Assembly (NCBI GenBank): GCA_945952045.1
Contig: CAMFHE010000020.1
Span: forward strand, 1 to 64,000
Direction of reading: 5' to 3'
From: an uncultured Rhizobium sp.
GTDB lineage: Bacteria; Pseudomonadota; Alphaproteobacteria; Rhizobiales; Rhizobiaceae
Length of the DNA stretch: 64,000 bases
Positions 7,684 through 16,834 of the stretch are shown one piece after another; the first letter of the stretch is position 1; every line of letters begins with the position of its first letter. The notes below the pieces were generated by a model that was not told where the DNA came from, did not search any database, and saw only the letters and a list, made by a program, of their open reading frames with translations. A program made the position numbers and the translations under genes.

Positions 7684-7902
7684 TCACTTGAAGCGATAGG
7701 TGATGCGGCCCTTGGTGAGGTCGTAGGGCGTCATCTCGACCAGAACCTTATCGCCGGCGAGAACGCGGATACGGTTCTTGCGCATGCGGCCGGCGGTGTG
7801 GGCGATGATCTCGTGTTCGTTTTCCAGCTTGACGCGGAAGGTGGCGTTGGGCAGCAATTCGGTGACGACGCCCGGGAATTCGAGGACTTCTTCTTTCGGC
7901 AT
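7684..7902 (-). CDS. infA: Translation initiation factor IF-1
   Basis: 72-residue single OB-fold protein of exactly the usual length. [37 protein letters not shown] and [16 protein letters not shown] are diagnostic. It binds the ribosomal A site during initiation. The start is fixed by family length and an AAAGAAAAAGAG ribosome site just upstream. It lies between the phosphatase gene and maf in the same orientation. Confidence 0.97.
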   Translation of the reverse strand: MPKEEVLEFPGVVTELLPNATFRVKLENEHEIIAHTAGRMRKNRIRVLAGDKVLVEMTPYDLTKGRITYRFK

Positions 7903-8043
7903 ATACTCTTTTTCTTTCTGATTTTTCGGCCAGCGCAGGCCAGGGCAGAAGGCCCGGCCCGACGGGCGCTTGCAAAATTTGGCGGAAACTACACAATCGG
8001 CGCGGCTTTGTGAACCTCGTTCATGGCGGTTTTCCGGTTTGTT

Positions 8044-8517
8044 TCAGGCTGTTTCGGCCCCCGGCACCGCTTTCGTCATCAATTGCCGGCGGATCAGCTG
8101 CTCCAGATGGTCCCTTACCTCACGATAGGCGTCCACGATCTGGTCGCGCGTTCCCGTCGCAATCGTCGGATCCAGCGTCGGCCAATAGACGACATCGACG
8201 GCCATGGAGCGCGTCAGCTCCAGCGCCGCGTGATGGGCTTCCGGGGCCAGCGTGACGATCAGATCGAAATAATCGTCTTCCAGATCGTCCAGCGTCTGTG
8301 GCTGCTTCTTGCCGAGCGAGAGCCCGATTTCATCGAGCACGACATCGACGAAGGGATCGCGCTCACCACGACGCACCCCGGCAGAGGCCACATAGGTGCC
8401 GGAGGGCAGGAGCTGTCGCGCAAGGGCCTCGGCCATCGGCGACCGGATCGAATTCATGCCGCACATGAACAGAACCGCGTGGGGCAGCTTCCGGCCGGGA
8501 AGGACAGGCCCGCTCAT
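8044..8517 (-). CDS. Low-molecular-weight protein tyrosine phosphatase/arsenate reductase-like protein
   Basis: 157-residue LMW-PTP fold protein. The phosphate loop is CGMNSIRSP (Cys19 to Arg25, CX5R) followed by MAEAL, and a late YWPTLDPT supplies the general-acid aspartate. Members at this chromosomal place in Rhizobiales are conserved between UPF0262 and infA; their physiological target is not known, and neither arsenate reduction nor protein dephosphorylation can be chosen from sequence. It begins 5 bases after the UPF0262 stop, so it is likely co-transcribed. Confidence 0.85.
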   Translation of the reverse strand: MSGPVLPGRKLPHAVLFMCGMNSIRSPMAEALARQLLPSGTYVASAGVRRGERDPFVDVVLDEIGLSLGKKQPQTLDDLEDDYFDLIVTLAPEAHHAALELTRSMAVDVVYWPTLDPTIATGTRDQIVDAYREVRDHLEQLIRRQLMTKAVPGAETA

Positions 8518-8522
8518 TCAGG

Positions 8523-8999
8523 CTAACCGCGCCAGTACAGCACACAGACCAGCGTGAACAACCGTCGCGCCGTATCGAAATCGATCTCGATCTTGCCCTT
8601 CAGACGATCCATCAAGGTCTGCGAGCCCTCATTGTGAATACCGCGGCGGCCCATGTCGATCGCTTCGATGCGGCTCGGCGTCGCCGAGCGGATCGCTTCA
8701 TAATAGCTTTCGCAGATCATGAAGTAATCCTTGATCGTGCGCCGGAACGGCGTCAGCGACAGGATATGGGTCGCGACCTCCTCGCCGGCCTCGGTGCGGA
8801 TCCCCAGCACCAGCTTTGAATCCATCAGCGACAGATTGAGGCGATAGGGTCCGCCGGAATGGCCGACGGGCGCAAAGCTGTTTTCCTCGATCAGGTCGAA
8901 GATGGCGACAGCGCGCTCATGTTCGACATCCGGCGTCGAGCGGCCGATCGTCTCGTCGAGAACGACGTCGCAAAGCCTATGGGTGCCGGACGCCGCCAT
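8523..8999 (-). CDS. UPF0262 family protein
   Basis: 158-residue protein recognised as the alphaproteobacterial UPF0262 family: [20 protein letters not shown] near the start, then [19 protein letters not shown], and [20 protein letters not shown]. No catalytic motif is evident and no function is established. It sits 4 bases downstream of hisD and directly before the phosphatase gene, a conserved order in Rhizobiales that points to a co-transcribed housekeeping role. Confidence 0.88.
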   Translation of the reverse strand: MAASGTHRLCDVVLDETIGRSTPDVEHERAVAIFDLIEENSFAPVGHSGGPYRLNLSLMDSKLVLGIRTEAGEEVATHILSLTPFRRTIKDYFMICESYYEAIRSATPSRIEAIDMGRRGIHNEGSQTLMDRLKGKIEIDFDTARRLFTLVCVLYWRG

Positions 9000-9003
9000 C
9001 GCG

Positions 9004-10302
9004 TTATTCTCCCAGGTTCAACCGAATGCCGACCGAGCGTGCATGGGCATCCAGCCCTTCGGAATGCGCCAGCGTGATCGCGGCCGGCCCGAGTGCGCGC
9101 AATTGCTCCGGGCCAAGCCTCAGGATCGAGGTGCGCTTGACGAAATCGAGTACCGACAGGCCGGACGAGAAACGGGCCGAACGCGCCGTCGGCAGCACAT
9201 GGTTGGAGCCGCCGACGTAATCGCCGATCACTTCCGGCGTATGGCGGCCGATGAAGATGGCGCCGGCATTGCGGATGCCGGTCAGCAGGCTGTCAGGATC
9301 GGCCACCGCCAGTTCCAGATGCTCGGCGGCGATGCGGTTGGCGAGCGGCAGCGAATCCTCCAGCTTTTCAACCAGGATGACGGCGCCGAAATCGGCCCAG
9401 CTGGCGGCAGCCGTTTCGGCGCGGCTCAGTTGCTTCAGCTGGCGCTCCACCGCCTGTTCCACCGCCTTGCCGAAACCGGCATCGTCGGTGATGACGATCG
9501 CCTGCGCGCCGCGATCATGCTCGGCCTGGGCAAGGAGATCGGCGGCGACCCAGTCAGGGTCATTGTCACGGTCGGCGATAACAAGCACTTCCGAAGGGCC
9601 GGCGATCATGTCGATGCCGACGGTGCCGAAGACATGTCGCTTGGCGGCGGCGACATAGGCATTGCCCGGCCCGACGATCTTGGCGACGGGGGCGATGCTC
9701 TGAGTGCCATAGGCAAGGGCTGCGATCGCCTGCGCGCCGCCGATGCGGTAGATTTCCTCGACGCCGGCGATCTTGGCGGCCGCCAGCACCGCCGGGTTGA
9801 TCTCGCCCTTCAGCGCCGGTACGACCATGACGATGCGCGGCACGCCGGCGACCTTGGCCGGCACGGCATTCATCAGGACCGAGCTCGGATAACTCGCCGT
9901 TCCGCCCGGCACATAAAGGCCGACGGCATCGATGGCCGTCCAGCGCGAGCCGAGGCCGACGCCGATCTCGTCCTCGTAGAGATCGTCCTTGGGTTTTTGG
10001 CGGGCATGGTGTTTTTCGATACGGGCGGCGGCAAGCCGCAGCGCCTCGATGACATCGGGTTCGACCCTGGCGAAAGCCGCGTCGATTTCCGCCTGCGGCA
10101 CGCGCATCGGCGTCACCGAAAAATCGACGCCATCGAAGCGGGAGGAATAATCGGCAAGGGCGGCATCGCCCCGGGCGCGAACATCGTCGATGATGGCGCG
10201 CGCGGCGGTATTGACGTCTTCCGAAACCTCACGCTTGGTTGTCAGAAAGGCGGCGAACCGCTCTTCGAAATCGGCCGATGCCTGCTCCAGCCAGATCGCC
10301 AC
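9004..10302 (-). CDS. hisD: Histidinol dehydrogenase
   Basis: 432-residue zinc enzyme that catalyses the last two steps of histidine synthesis, L-histidinol to L-histidine with two NAD. Diagnostic blocks are [53 protein letters not shown] and LLAQAEHD with the zinc ligands Gln and His, and later [11 protein letters not shown]. Length is normal. It is embedded in the murA-infA string rather than with other his genes, the usual rhizobial arrangement. Confidence 0.97.
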   Translation of the reverse strand: MAIWLEQASADFEERFAAFLTTKREVSEDVNTAARAIIDDVRARGDAALADYSSRFDGVDFSVTPMRVPQAEIDAAFARVEPDVIEALRLAAARIEKHHARQKPKDDLYEDEIGVGLGSRWTAIDAVGLYVPGGTASYPSSVLMNAVPAKVAGVPRIVMVVPALKGEINPAVLAAAKIAGVEEIYRIGGAQAIAALAYGTQSIAPVAKIVGPGNAYVAAAKRHVFGTVGIDMIAGPSEVLVIADRDNDPDWVAADLLAQAEHDRGAQAIVITDDAGFGKAVEQAVERQLKQLSRAETAAASWADFGAVILVEKLEDSLPLANRIAAEHLELAVADPDSLLTGIRNAGAIFIGRHTPEVIGDYVGGSNHVLPTARSARFSSGLSVLDFVKRTSILRLGPEQLRALGPAAITLAHSEGLDAHARSVGIRLNLGE

Positions 10303-10343
10303 TCTTCTTCACCCCTCGTCTATGCCTGCCCGCCCCAGCGGTC

Positions 10344-10784
10344 TCAAGATGCTTCCGGATGCCGCGGCTTCGATCCGGTTTCCCATGCCGCGCCGGTATC
10401 CGCAAGCTGAACCTCGATGCATTCCACATCCAGCGCGATAGCGGCCTTGCCCGACAGGGTCAATTCGATTGTTCCGTCCGGCCCCTCGCCAGCAGGAGAA
10501 AAGCGAATGGCCAGCAGGGAATGGACGTCATCGGAGGATGCGCGGTCGATGCCAACAGAGCGGACATGGCGCACCCGCTTGAAGACGAGAAGCGTGCGCC
10601 GGCGTTCGAAGGACTTTGGCTTCTCCGCCGTCGTTTCCCAGGCAAAGCGATTGGCGCCGATGGTGAACAGGCCGGTCTTTGCCGAATACGACACGGCATC
10701 GGTCCTGAACACGCTGTCCTGCATGTGCGCCGATATCACCTCAAGGTCTTCGCCATCCAGTGCCAGAAGCTTCAGGTCAGCCAT
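10344..10784 (-). CDS. DUF2948 family protein
   Basis: 146-residue soluble protein of the DUF2948 family: MADLKLLALDGEDLEVISAH, then MQDSVFR, FTIGANRFAWE and RRRTLLVFKRV. No known activity. It is regularly found between murA and hisD in Rhizobiales, as here. The gap to murA (150 bases) contains three hairpins, so its level may be set separately from murA. Confidence 0.88.
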   Translation of the reverse strand: MADLKLLALDGEDLEVISAHMQDSVFRTDAVSYSAKTGLFTIGANRFAWETTAEKPKSFERRRTLLVFKRVRHVRSVGIDRASSDDVHSLLAIRFSPAGEGPDGTIELTLSGKAAIALDVECIEVQLADTGAAWETGSKPRHPEAS

Positions 10785-10829
10785 GCCGTCGTCTCACCTC
10801 TCTGCGGGCGGCCCGTTGACGGGCGCGCA

Positions 10830-10915
10830 TTCACGATCCTCGTGAAGGAGATAGGACGCATCGCGCGGTTCCGCAACATGGAACCGCGCGCCGAATGGAG
10901 AGGAGCGTGCCTCTC
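10830..10915. other. Three consecutive hairpins between murA and DUF2948
   Basis: TTCACGA-TCC-TCGTGAA (10830-10846), an 11-base perfect stem CGCGCGGTTCC/GGAACCGCGCG (10862-10890) and GAGAGG/CCTCTC (10898-10915) follow one another. None has a clear T-tract on the minus strand. They may attenuate or process the murA transcript. Confidence 0.5.
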
Positions 10916-10934
10916 TGAGGGACGATATGCCCGT

Positions 10935-12227
10935 TTAGTCGCTGACGCGCTCGACGATGGCGCCGCAGCGGGTCAGCTTCTCCTCCAGACGCTCGAAGCC
11001 GCGGTCGAGGTGATAGACGCGCGAGACCATGGTTTCGCCTTCGGCGGCGAGGCCGGCGATGACAAGCGACACCGAGGCGCGCAGGTCGGTCGCCATCACA
11101 GGCGCGCCACGCAGGCGCTCGACGCCCTCGATCTTCGCCGTCTGGCCGGACAGCGAGATACGCGCGCCGAGGCGGGCGAGTTCCTGCACATGCATGAAAC
11201 GGTTTTCGAAAATGGTCTCGGTGATGTGCGAGATGCCGCCGGAGCGCGTCATCAGCGCCATGAACTGCGCCTGCAGGTCGGTCGGGAAGCCGGGGAAGGG
11301 ATCGGTGACCACATCGACCGGCTTGATGCCGCCGCCATTGCGCACGATGCGCAGGCCCGCTTCCGTCTCGGTGATTTCGGCCCCGGCGCGGCGGATGGCT
11401 TCCAGCGCCGTATCCAGCAGCGAGGCGCGCGGGCCTTCGAGCAGCACATCGCCACCGGTCATGGCGACCGCCATGGCATAGGTGCCGGTTTCGATACGGT
11501 CCGGCAGCACGCGATGGCGCGCGCCCGACAATGAGGTGACGCCCTCGATGGTGATGGTCGAAGTGCCGGCGCCGGTGATCTTCGCACCCATGGCATTCAG
11601 GCATTCGGCGAGATCGACGACCTCAGGCTCGCGGGCGGCGTTGCCGATGACAGTGGTGCCGCGCGCCAGGCTGGCGGCCATCAGCATCACATGCGTCGCG
11701 CCGACCGAAACCTTGGGGAAAGTGTAGCGCGTGCCGATCAGGCCGCCGCGCGGGGCGGTGGCGTTGATGTAGCCGCCGTCGATTTCCATGGTGGCGCCAA
11801 GCGCCTGCAGACCGTCGATGAACAGATCGACCGGACGCGTGCCGATGGCGCAGCCGCCCGGCAGCGAAACGCGAGCCTTGCCTTCGCGGGCAAGTAGCGG
11901 GCCGATGACCCAGAAGCTGGCGCGCATACGCGACACCAGCTCATAGGGCGCCGTCGTATCGACGATGGTGCGGCAGGTGAAATGGATGGTGCGGGAATAG
12001 GAATCGCCCTGACGCTCGCGGCGACCGTTTACGGCGATATCGACGCCATGATTGCCGAGAATGCGCACGAGCTGCTCGACATCGGCCAGATGCGGAACGT
12101 TTTCGAGCGTCAGCGTGTCGCTGGTGAGAAGCGAGGCAATCATCAGCGGCAGGGCCGCGTTCTTGGCGCCCGAGATCGGGATCACGCCGTTGAGCTGGTT
12201 GCCACCTACGATTCTGATGCGGTCCAT
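10935..12227 (-). CDS. murA: UDP-N-acetylglucosamine 1-carboxyvinyltransferase
   Basis: 430-residue cytoplasmic enzyme for the first committed step of peptidoglycan synthesis, adding enolpyruvate from PEP to UDP-GlcNAc. The N-terminal [20 protein letters not shown] (Lys22, Asn23) binds UDP-GlcNAc, and Cys126 in [15 protein letters not shown] is the active-site cysteine, so the enzyme should be fosfomycin-sensitive in principle. Length is standard. It leads the minus-strand housekeeping string. Confidence 0.97.
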   Translation of the reverse strand: MDRIRIVGGNQLNGVIPISGAKNAALPLMIASLLTSDTLTLENVPHLADVEQLVRILGNHGVDIAVNGRRERQGDSYSRTIHFTCRTIVDTTAPYELVSRMRASFWVIGPLLAREGKARVSLPGGCAIGTRPVDLFIDGLQALGATMEIDGGYINATAPRGGLIGTRYTFPKVSVGATHVMLMAASLARGTTVIGNAAREPEVVDLAECLNAMGAKITGAGTSTITIEGVTSLSGARHRVLPDRIETGTYAMAVAMTGGDVLLEGPRASLLDTALEAIRRAGAEITETEAGLRIVRNGGGIKPVDVVTDPFPGFPTDLQAQFMALMTRSGGISHITETIFENRFMHVQELARLGARISLSGQTAKIEGVERLRGAPVMATDLRASVSLVIAGLAAEGETMVSRVYHLDRGFERLEEKLTRCGAIVERVSD

Positions 12228-12336
12228 ATGTGTTTACCCACGGGCCCCCGCCCGCCTTCCCTTGATCAGTTGTTTGCCGGAGCCGGGCGCTGCTTCGACA
12301 GCTGCTCCGGATGTTCGAAATGGTGAAGCGGAAGAA

Positions 12337-12597
12337 TCACGACGATTCGTCCGATTTTGCGGCAGGCAGCCCGCTGGCCTGATCCGCTTCGCCGGCGCGG
12401 CGCGCCCGGCTCTGCTGCTTGCGGCGCAGAAGGTTTTCGCGAAGCTTTGCGGCGGCGCGCTCGCGCCGCTGGTCGGCAGCGGTCGGCCGGCTTCGCTTTT
12501 CCATCGGCGTAGCATCGGCCTCGGCCGGCTTTTCCTCCGGCGCCACGGGCTTTTCCGCTGGAACGACGGATGTTTTTTCGGACTGCGTTTCGTGCAT
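12337..12597 (-). CDS. Small charged hypothetical protein upstream of murA
   Basis: 86-residue, very hydrophilic protein: an acidic, proline-rich N-terminal half (about residues 1-35) and a basic half with RRERAAAKLRENLLRRKQQ, likely one helix. No membrane segment, signal or known domain. Codon use is like its neighbours and a GCAGGCGGG ribosome site precedes the ATG. It lies about 110 bases upstream of murA in the same direction. I do not recognise a function; the basic helix could bind RNA or nucleic acid, but this is a guess. Confidence 0.65.
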   Translation of the reverse strand: MHETQSEKTSVVPAEKPVAPEEKPAEADATPMEKRSRPTAADQRRERAAAKLRENLLRRKQQSRARRAGEADQASGLPAAKSDESS

Positions 12598-12759
12598 CCC
12601 GCCTGCATAAACGAAAACCGCACGGATCGAAAGAGTTTCAGCTTTTTGCAGATTTCTTGACGGGATCGTGAAATTGAAGCTTGCGCTCGGCCAGAAGCTA
12701 TGGCATTAGCCGCCTCGCTCGCAACGGAGCCGGCCTTCACGGCCTTCCCAAGCGATCTT

Positions 12760-12834
<75 letters not shown>

Positions 12835-12985
12835 TTTTATCTCCCTATCTTTCGATGAAATCAGTTGCGCAGACGGCGAAGCCGTTCGATTTGCGCTCTT
12901 GCAATCCGATACATTTGAAGATTGAAATATCGGGACGGCGACTCGCGGCCCGGCTGGGCTGCCTTGCGATATCGGGGCGAAGCAC

Positions 12986-13816
12986 ATGATTCTGCACAAG
13001 ATCACCGACTGGGACAATGCCTATGCCAATGGCGCTCATATCGCCGGCGGCAATCGCTGGCCGGGCGCCTGGGTCGGACCGGCGGAAGAGTTTCGCGCGA
13101 CGATGGTCGCCGCTGGCCGAACCCGGCTGGATCTTCCCTACGGACCGGCCGCACGCAATCGATTCGATCTCTTTCTGCCCGAAGGCAAGCCGAAAGGCCT
13201 CGTCGTCTTCGTGCATGGTGGCTACTGGCACCTCCTCGACAAGAATTTCTGGTCGCATCTGGCCAAGGGATCCGTCGACAGCGGTTATGCGGTCGCCCTC
13301 CCCTCCTATACGCTCTGCCCGGAAAACAGGATCGCCGGCATTACCCGCGAAATCGCTTCCGCAATCACCGAAGCCGCCGGCATGGTCGAGGGACCGCTGT
13401 TCCTCACCGGCCATTCCGCCGGCGGACATCTGGTCAGCCGGATGATGTGCGCCAATGCGCCGCTTGCGGATGCCGTTCGGCGGCGCATTCGCCATACGGT
13501 TTCGATTTCCGGCCTGCACGATCTTCGGCCGATCATGAAAACGGAAATGAACGAGGTGCTTCATCTCGATTTAGCCGAGGCGGAGGCCGAAAGCCCGGCC
13601 CTGCTCCAGCCGATGGAGGGCGCGCGCATCACCTGCTGGGTCGGCGCCGGCGAGCGGGCGGAGTTCCTGCGCCAAAATGCCCTGCTCGCCAATGTCTGGA
13701 CCGGGCTCGGGGCGGAAACGGCTGCCTATGCAGAGCCCGACCGGCACCATTTCAACGTGATCGACGGCCTCTCCGATGCCGATCATCCCCTGACGCGCAC
13801 ATTGCTTTGCGCCTGA
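12986..13816 (+). CDS. Alpha/beta hydrolase (esterase/kynurenine formamidase-like)
   Basis: 276-residue hydrolase of the hormone-sensitive-lipase-like group. VVFVHGGYWHLLDK (HGGYW at 77-81) makes the oxyanion hole, GHSAGGHL (142-149) carries the nucleophile Ser144, and the late DRHHFNVID supplies the histidine. The HGGYW form is common in arylformamidase-like and carbamate or ester hydrolases, so kynurenine formamidase is possible, but no tryptophan-catabolism gene is nearby. The gene follows tRNA-Thr by about 150 bases and ends at a strong hairpin shared with the convergent gene. Confidence 0.82.
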   Translation: MILHKITDWDNAYANGAHIAGGNRWPGAWVGPAEEFRATMVAAGRTRLDLPYGPAARNRFDLFLPEGKPKGLVVFVHGGYWHLLDKNFWSHLAKGSVDSGYAVALPSYTLCPENRIAGITREIASAITEAAGMVEGPLFLTGHSAGGHLVSRMMCANAPLADAVRRRIRHTVSISGLHDLRPIMKTEMNEVLHLDLAEAEAESPALLQPMEGARITCWVGAGERAEFLRQNALLANVWTGLGAETAAYAEPDRHHFNVIDGLSDADHPLTRTLLCA

Positions 13817-13822
13817 ATAAGC

Positions 13823-13853
13823 TTCGGGCCGGACGTCGAACGCCCGGCCCGAA
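13823..13853. terminator. Hairpin between convergent genes, probable terminator
   Basis: Perfect 10-base arms TTCGGGCCGG and CCGGCCCGAA with an 11-base loop, immediately after the hydrolase stop and 24 bases before the end of the convergent gene. T-tract is weak. Confidence 0.6.
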
Positions 13854-13876
13854 ACACGATATCGACGAACGGATCG

Positions 13877-14197
13877 TTACATCGACTTGACCATCTTGCA
13901 GGCTTCGGCCATCGCGCCAGTCGGATTCTGGGCATCGACGTTCTTGCAATCGTCGTGAACCTTGTTCTTCTGGGCCTTGGTCAATTTCGCCCAGCGCTTG
14001 TGGACATCGGCCTGAGGCCGCAGCTTGCCGGTGGTTGTGTCGCTGAAGAAGGTATTTCCGATCGGACCTTTCCACATCTGCATCGGGCTATCGCCCTTGC
14101 CGCCGGCGCCCGTGCCGGCCGAATTGCTGTCCGATTGGGCAAAGGCGCCGCTGGCAAGGCCGAGCGCCATGGCGGCGACCGCAATGGTCTTGAACAT
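13877..14197 (-). CDS. Small secreted hypothetical protein
   Basis: 106-residue protein with a clear signal peptide (MFKTIAVAAMALGLASGAFA, cleavage after about residue 20). The mature part has a Ser/Gly-rich linker, then a conserved-looking block KRWAKLTKAQKNKVHDDC...EACKMV with two cysteines that could form a disulfide in the periplasm. The ATG at 14197 has GAGGAG upstream; a longer frame to 14320 does not. No function is recognised; similar small periplasmic proteins are frequent in rhizobia. Confidence 0.8.
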   Translation of the reverse strand: MFKTIAVAAMALGLASGAFAQSDSNSAGTGAGGKGDSPMQMWKGPIGNTFFSDTTTGKLRPQADVHKRWAKLTKAQKNKVHDDCKNVDAQNPTGAMAEACKMVKSM

Positions 14198-14379
14198 GTC
14201 GTCACTCCTCGTTGTCTGACATGACTGGAACAGACCTAACCAGCCTTCGCCGCCGTTGTTCCCTCGAAACGCAGCAAGGCCAGTTTTCGATTCCGACTCG
14301 CGGCGCGATACGCTAAGCATCCCTGCTATGGGCCGGCGGCGTCATGGGGCGTTCTGGAACCGATTGCGACGGATGGCAG

Positions 14380-15432
14380 ATGCAAACGATCTTCGACGGT
14401 CATAACGACGTGCTGCTGCGGCTCTGGCAAAACCAGAATGCCGGCGGCGACGTCATCGACGAATTCATGCGCGGCACGGCCGTCGGCCATATCGATGCGC
14501 CGCGCGCCCGTCTCGGCGGCCTCGCCGGCGGTTTCTGCGCCATCTATATTCCTTCCGACGATATTCACCTGAAACGGCCGGATGCGAACGGGCATTACGA
14601 CACGCCGCTCGCCGCCCCGCTGGAGCGCCCGCTTTCGCTGGATATCGCCCTACAAAAAACAGCGATCGCACTGCGACTGCATGAAGCCGGCGCCTGGCGG
14701 CTTTGCCGGAACACGGCCGACATCCACCAGGCGATGACCGACGGCGTCTTTGCAGCTGTGCTTCATATGGAAGGGTGCGAGGCGATCGACCGCGATCTTG
14801 CCGCGCTGGAGGTGTTTTACGCGGCAGGCCTTCGCTCTCTCGGCCCGGTCTGGAGCCGCCACAATATTTTTGGCCATGGCGTTCCGTTCGCCTATCCGAA
14901 ATCGCCCGATGCCGGGCCCGGCCTCACCGAAGCCGGGTTCGATCTGGTGCGCGCCTGCAACCGGCTCGGCCTCGTCATCGATCTCGCTCATATCACCGAG
15001 CAGGGCTTCTGGGACGTGGCGCGCGTCAGCGATCAGCCACTGGTCGCCAGCCATTCGAATGCCCATGCGCTGACGCCGGTGGCGCGAAACCTGACCGACC
15101 GGCAGATGGACGCCATTCGCGATTCCGGCGGCATTGCCGGGCTGAACTTCGCCGTCACCATGCTGCGTGCCGACGGTCAGGAAAATCCCGACACGCCGCT
15201 CTCCGACATGATCCGCCACATCGACTATATGGTGGACCGCATGGGGATCGATTGCGTCGCCATCGGCTCCGATTTCGACGGCGCAACCATCCCCTCCGTC
15301 ATTGCCGACGCAGCCGGCCTGCCCCGCTTGGTCGAGGCGCTGAAGGCGGCGAATTACGACGGCGAAGCACTCGAAAAGCTGTGCTGGAAGAACTGGCTGC
15401 GCGTGCTCGGCAAGACCTGGAAGGAAGGCTGA
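14380..15432 (+). CDS. Membrane dipeptidase (peptidase M19, renal dipeptidase family)
   Basis: About 350-residue TIM-barrel zinc dipeptidase. The metal ligands appear in family order: FDGHNDV (His8, Asp10), LHMEGCEA (bridging Glu), VASHSNAHAL (His) and the late IGSDFDGA. Members cleave dipeptides, including those with a C-terminal D-residue. No signal peptide is seen, so it is probably cytoplasmic. I start at the ATG at 14380, just before the family's IFDGHNDV; an ATG at 14344 adds 12 residues without a better ribosome site. A role in recycling D-residue dipeptides is an inference. Confidence 0.88.
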   Translation: MQTIFDGHNDVLLRLWQNQNAGGDVIDEFMRGTAVGHIDAPRARLGGLAGGFCAIYIPSDDIHLKRPDANGHYDTPLAAPLERPLSLDIALQKTAIALRLHEAGAWRLCRNTADIHQAMTDGVFAAVLHMEGCEAIDRDLAALEVFYAAGLRSLGPVWSRHNIFGHGVPFAYPKSPDAGPGLTEAGFDLVRACNRLGLVIDLAHITEQGFWDVARVSDQPLVASHSNAHALTPVARNLTDRQMDAIRDSGGIAGLNFAVTMLRADGQENPDTPLSDMIRHIDYMVDRMGIDCVAIGSDFDGATIPSVIADAAGLPRLVEALKAANYDGEALEKLCWKNWLRVLGKTWKEG

Positions 15433-15550
15433 AGCGCAGCCGCGCCAAACAGCAATTGACTTTCGGCGGTGGAGACAAAAACTCTGCCGCGCGGGGGTAG
15501 CGATTCGGAGGTCGCATCGTCGGCCTTCCGCATGAGCCTCGGAGCAATCG

Positions 15551-16582
15551 ATGCCGCATCTTTCCATCTGCATGCCCAGCAATCGCCCGTTTGGGACATC
15601 GCGCCGCGCCATCGAAACGGCGCTTGCCTATTGCGAGGCGAAAGATGCGGCGCTGATCGTTGCCGACAATTCCGGCGACGCGGAGAAGCGCGCCCACTGG
15701 CAGGGCCGATCGCCGCGCCTGACTTATCTGATTACCGACGGCACTGACGTCATGACCAATTTCATGACGGCGTTCCTGGCATCCGATACTCCCTTCATCA
15801 TGCCGATGGGCGACGACGACGAGATCGTCTTCGATCCGAAACGTCCAACCTTCGATCTCGCCCGCCTGCCGGACGATCATATCGGCGTGCGTCCGGTCAC
15901 CGAAGTCTGGACGGAAGAGCGGGGCGTCATCCATACCAAGTCGTTCGCAATCGGCGGCGAGCGGCCGGACGCGCGCATCATCGAATATGCGCAGGCAGCC
16001 GCAGGCGACAACAGCGCGTTTTACAGCATTTTCCGGCGCAAGGCCTATATCGACCTGATGGACCTGTTTGCCCGGCATCACCCGACGAAAGGCGCCTATT
16101 GCGACTGGGCGCAGGTGACGGCTCTGTTCGCCTTCGGGAAAATGCAGCTCGATCGCTCGTCGGTCTACCGGTACAATTTTGCCGGATGGCACGATCAGAA
16201 ACTGATCGACAAGAAAAACATCGAACTTTTCCTCGCCGCCGACCTGCCGGCGGACGCGAAAAAATATGCGCCCCTGCTTCAATATCTGGATATATTCATC
16301 TTCGTCTCCTCGAAGCAGGCGCCCCTGACGCCGGACGACGCCATCAATGCCAAGGCGATCCTCAGCGGATCCGTCTTTGCCGGCTTCCTGACGATGGTTT
16401 CGCAGCAGCCGCAGGCCTATAGCGAAACGATGCGTTATCTGGCCGAACTCGCCAGGTCCGAACAGGACATCATGGGCCGCTTCCAGATTGCCCTGATCAT
16501 GGCCGGGCAAATACGCGAAGGCCTGAAAGAACAGTATTTCGACTACTACAGGACCGCCCTGCAGTATGAAGGGGTCGCCTAG
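15551..16582 (+). CDS. Glycosyltransferase-like protein (GT-A fold), paralogue 1
   Basis: 343-residue cytoplasmic protein. It opens with LSICMPSNRPF, the first strand of a family 2 glycosyltransferase, followed by VADNSGD and PFIMPMGDDDE (Asp88-90), which stands where the metal- and sugar-nucleotide-binding DxD is expected. The rest has no membrane helix and no recognised acceptor domain. Start: ATG with CGGAGC just upstream. Two further related genes (16835-18058 plus and 18366-19529 minus) lie next to it, followed by sugar-nucleotide genes, so a role in a surface polysaccharide is likely; donor and acceptor are unknown. Confidence 0.65.
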   Translation: MPHLSICMPSNRPFGTSRRAIETALAYCEAKDAALIVADNSGDAEKRAHWQGRSPRLTYLITDGTDVMTNFMTAFLASDTPFIMPMGDDDEIVFDPKRPTFDLARLPDDHIGVRPVTEVWTEERGVIHTKSFAIGGERPDARIIEYAQAAAGDNSAFYSIFRRKAYIDLMDLFARHHPTKGAYCDWAQVTALFAFGKMQLDRSSVYRYNFAGWHDQKLIDKKNIELFLAADLPADAKKYAPLLQYLDIFIFVSSKQAPLTPDDAINAKAILSGSVFAGFLTMVSQQPQAYSETMRYLAELARSEQDIMGRFQIALIMAGQIREGLKEQYFDYYRTALQYEGVA

Positions 16583-16617
16583 TTTCATTGCGCTGGCGCT
16601 TGCCGACCGTTTCCATC

Positions 16618-16728
16618 GCTTAGAGCGCTGTTCGATCTGATTGAATCAGATCGGCGCTCCAAGCTCTTCCATTTGAAGCATAATCTTATCGATCCTCGTT
16701 TCACTCGGGTCGGATTATGCTCTAAGCC
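16618..16728. repeat. Mosaic intergenic repeat with two palindromes (RIME-like)
   Basis: An element bounded by CTTAGAGC and GCTCTAAG contains CGATCTGATT-G-AATCAGATCG (perfect 10-base arms) and GCATAATC/GATTATGC (perfect 8-base arms, 27-base loop). Size and two-palindrome design resemble the Rhizobium-specific intergenic mosaic elements; I cannot confirm identity without alignment. Confidence 0.65.
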
Positions 16729-16834
16729 GCCCAAACGCTCCAGCCTGACGATAGGTTCGGCGACTAGTTTTGCGCCGGATCGATTTCGACCCTGGAATGC
16801 CCGGACCGGCGAGCTGCAAAGGAACTGACCGTTT

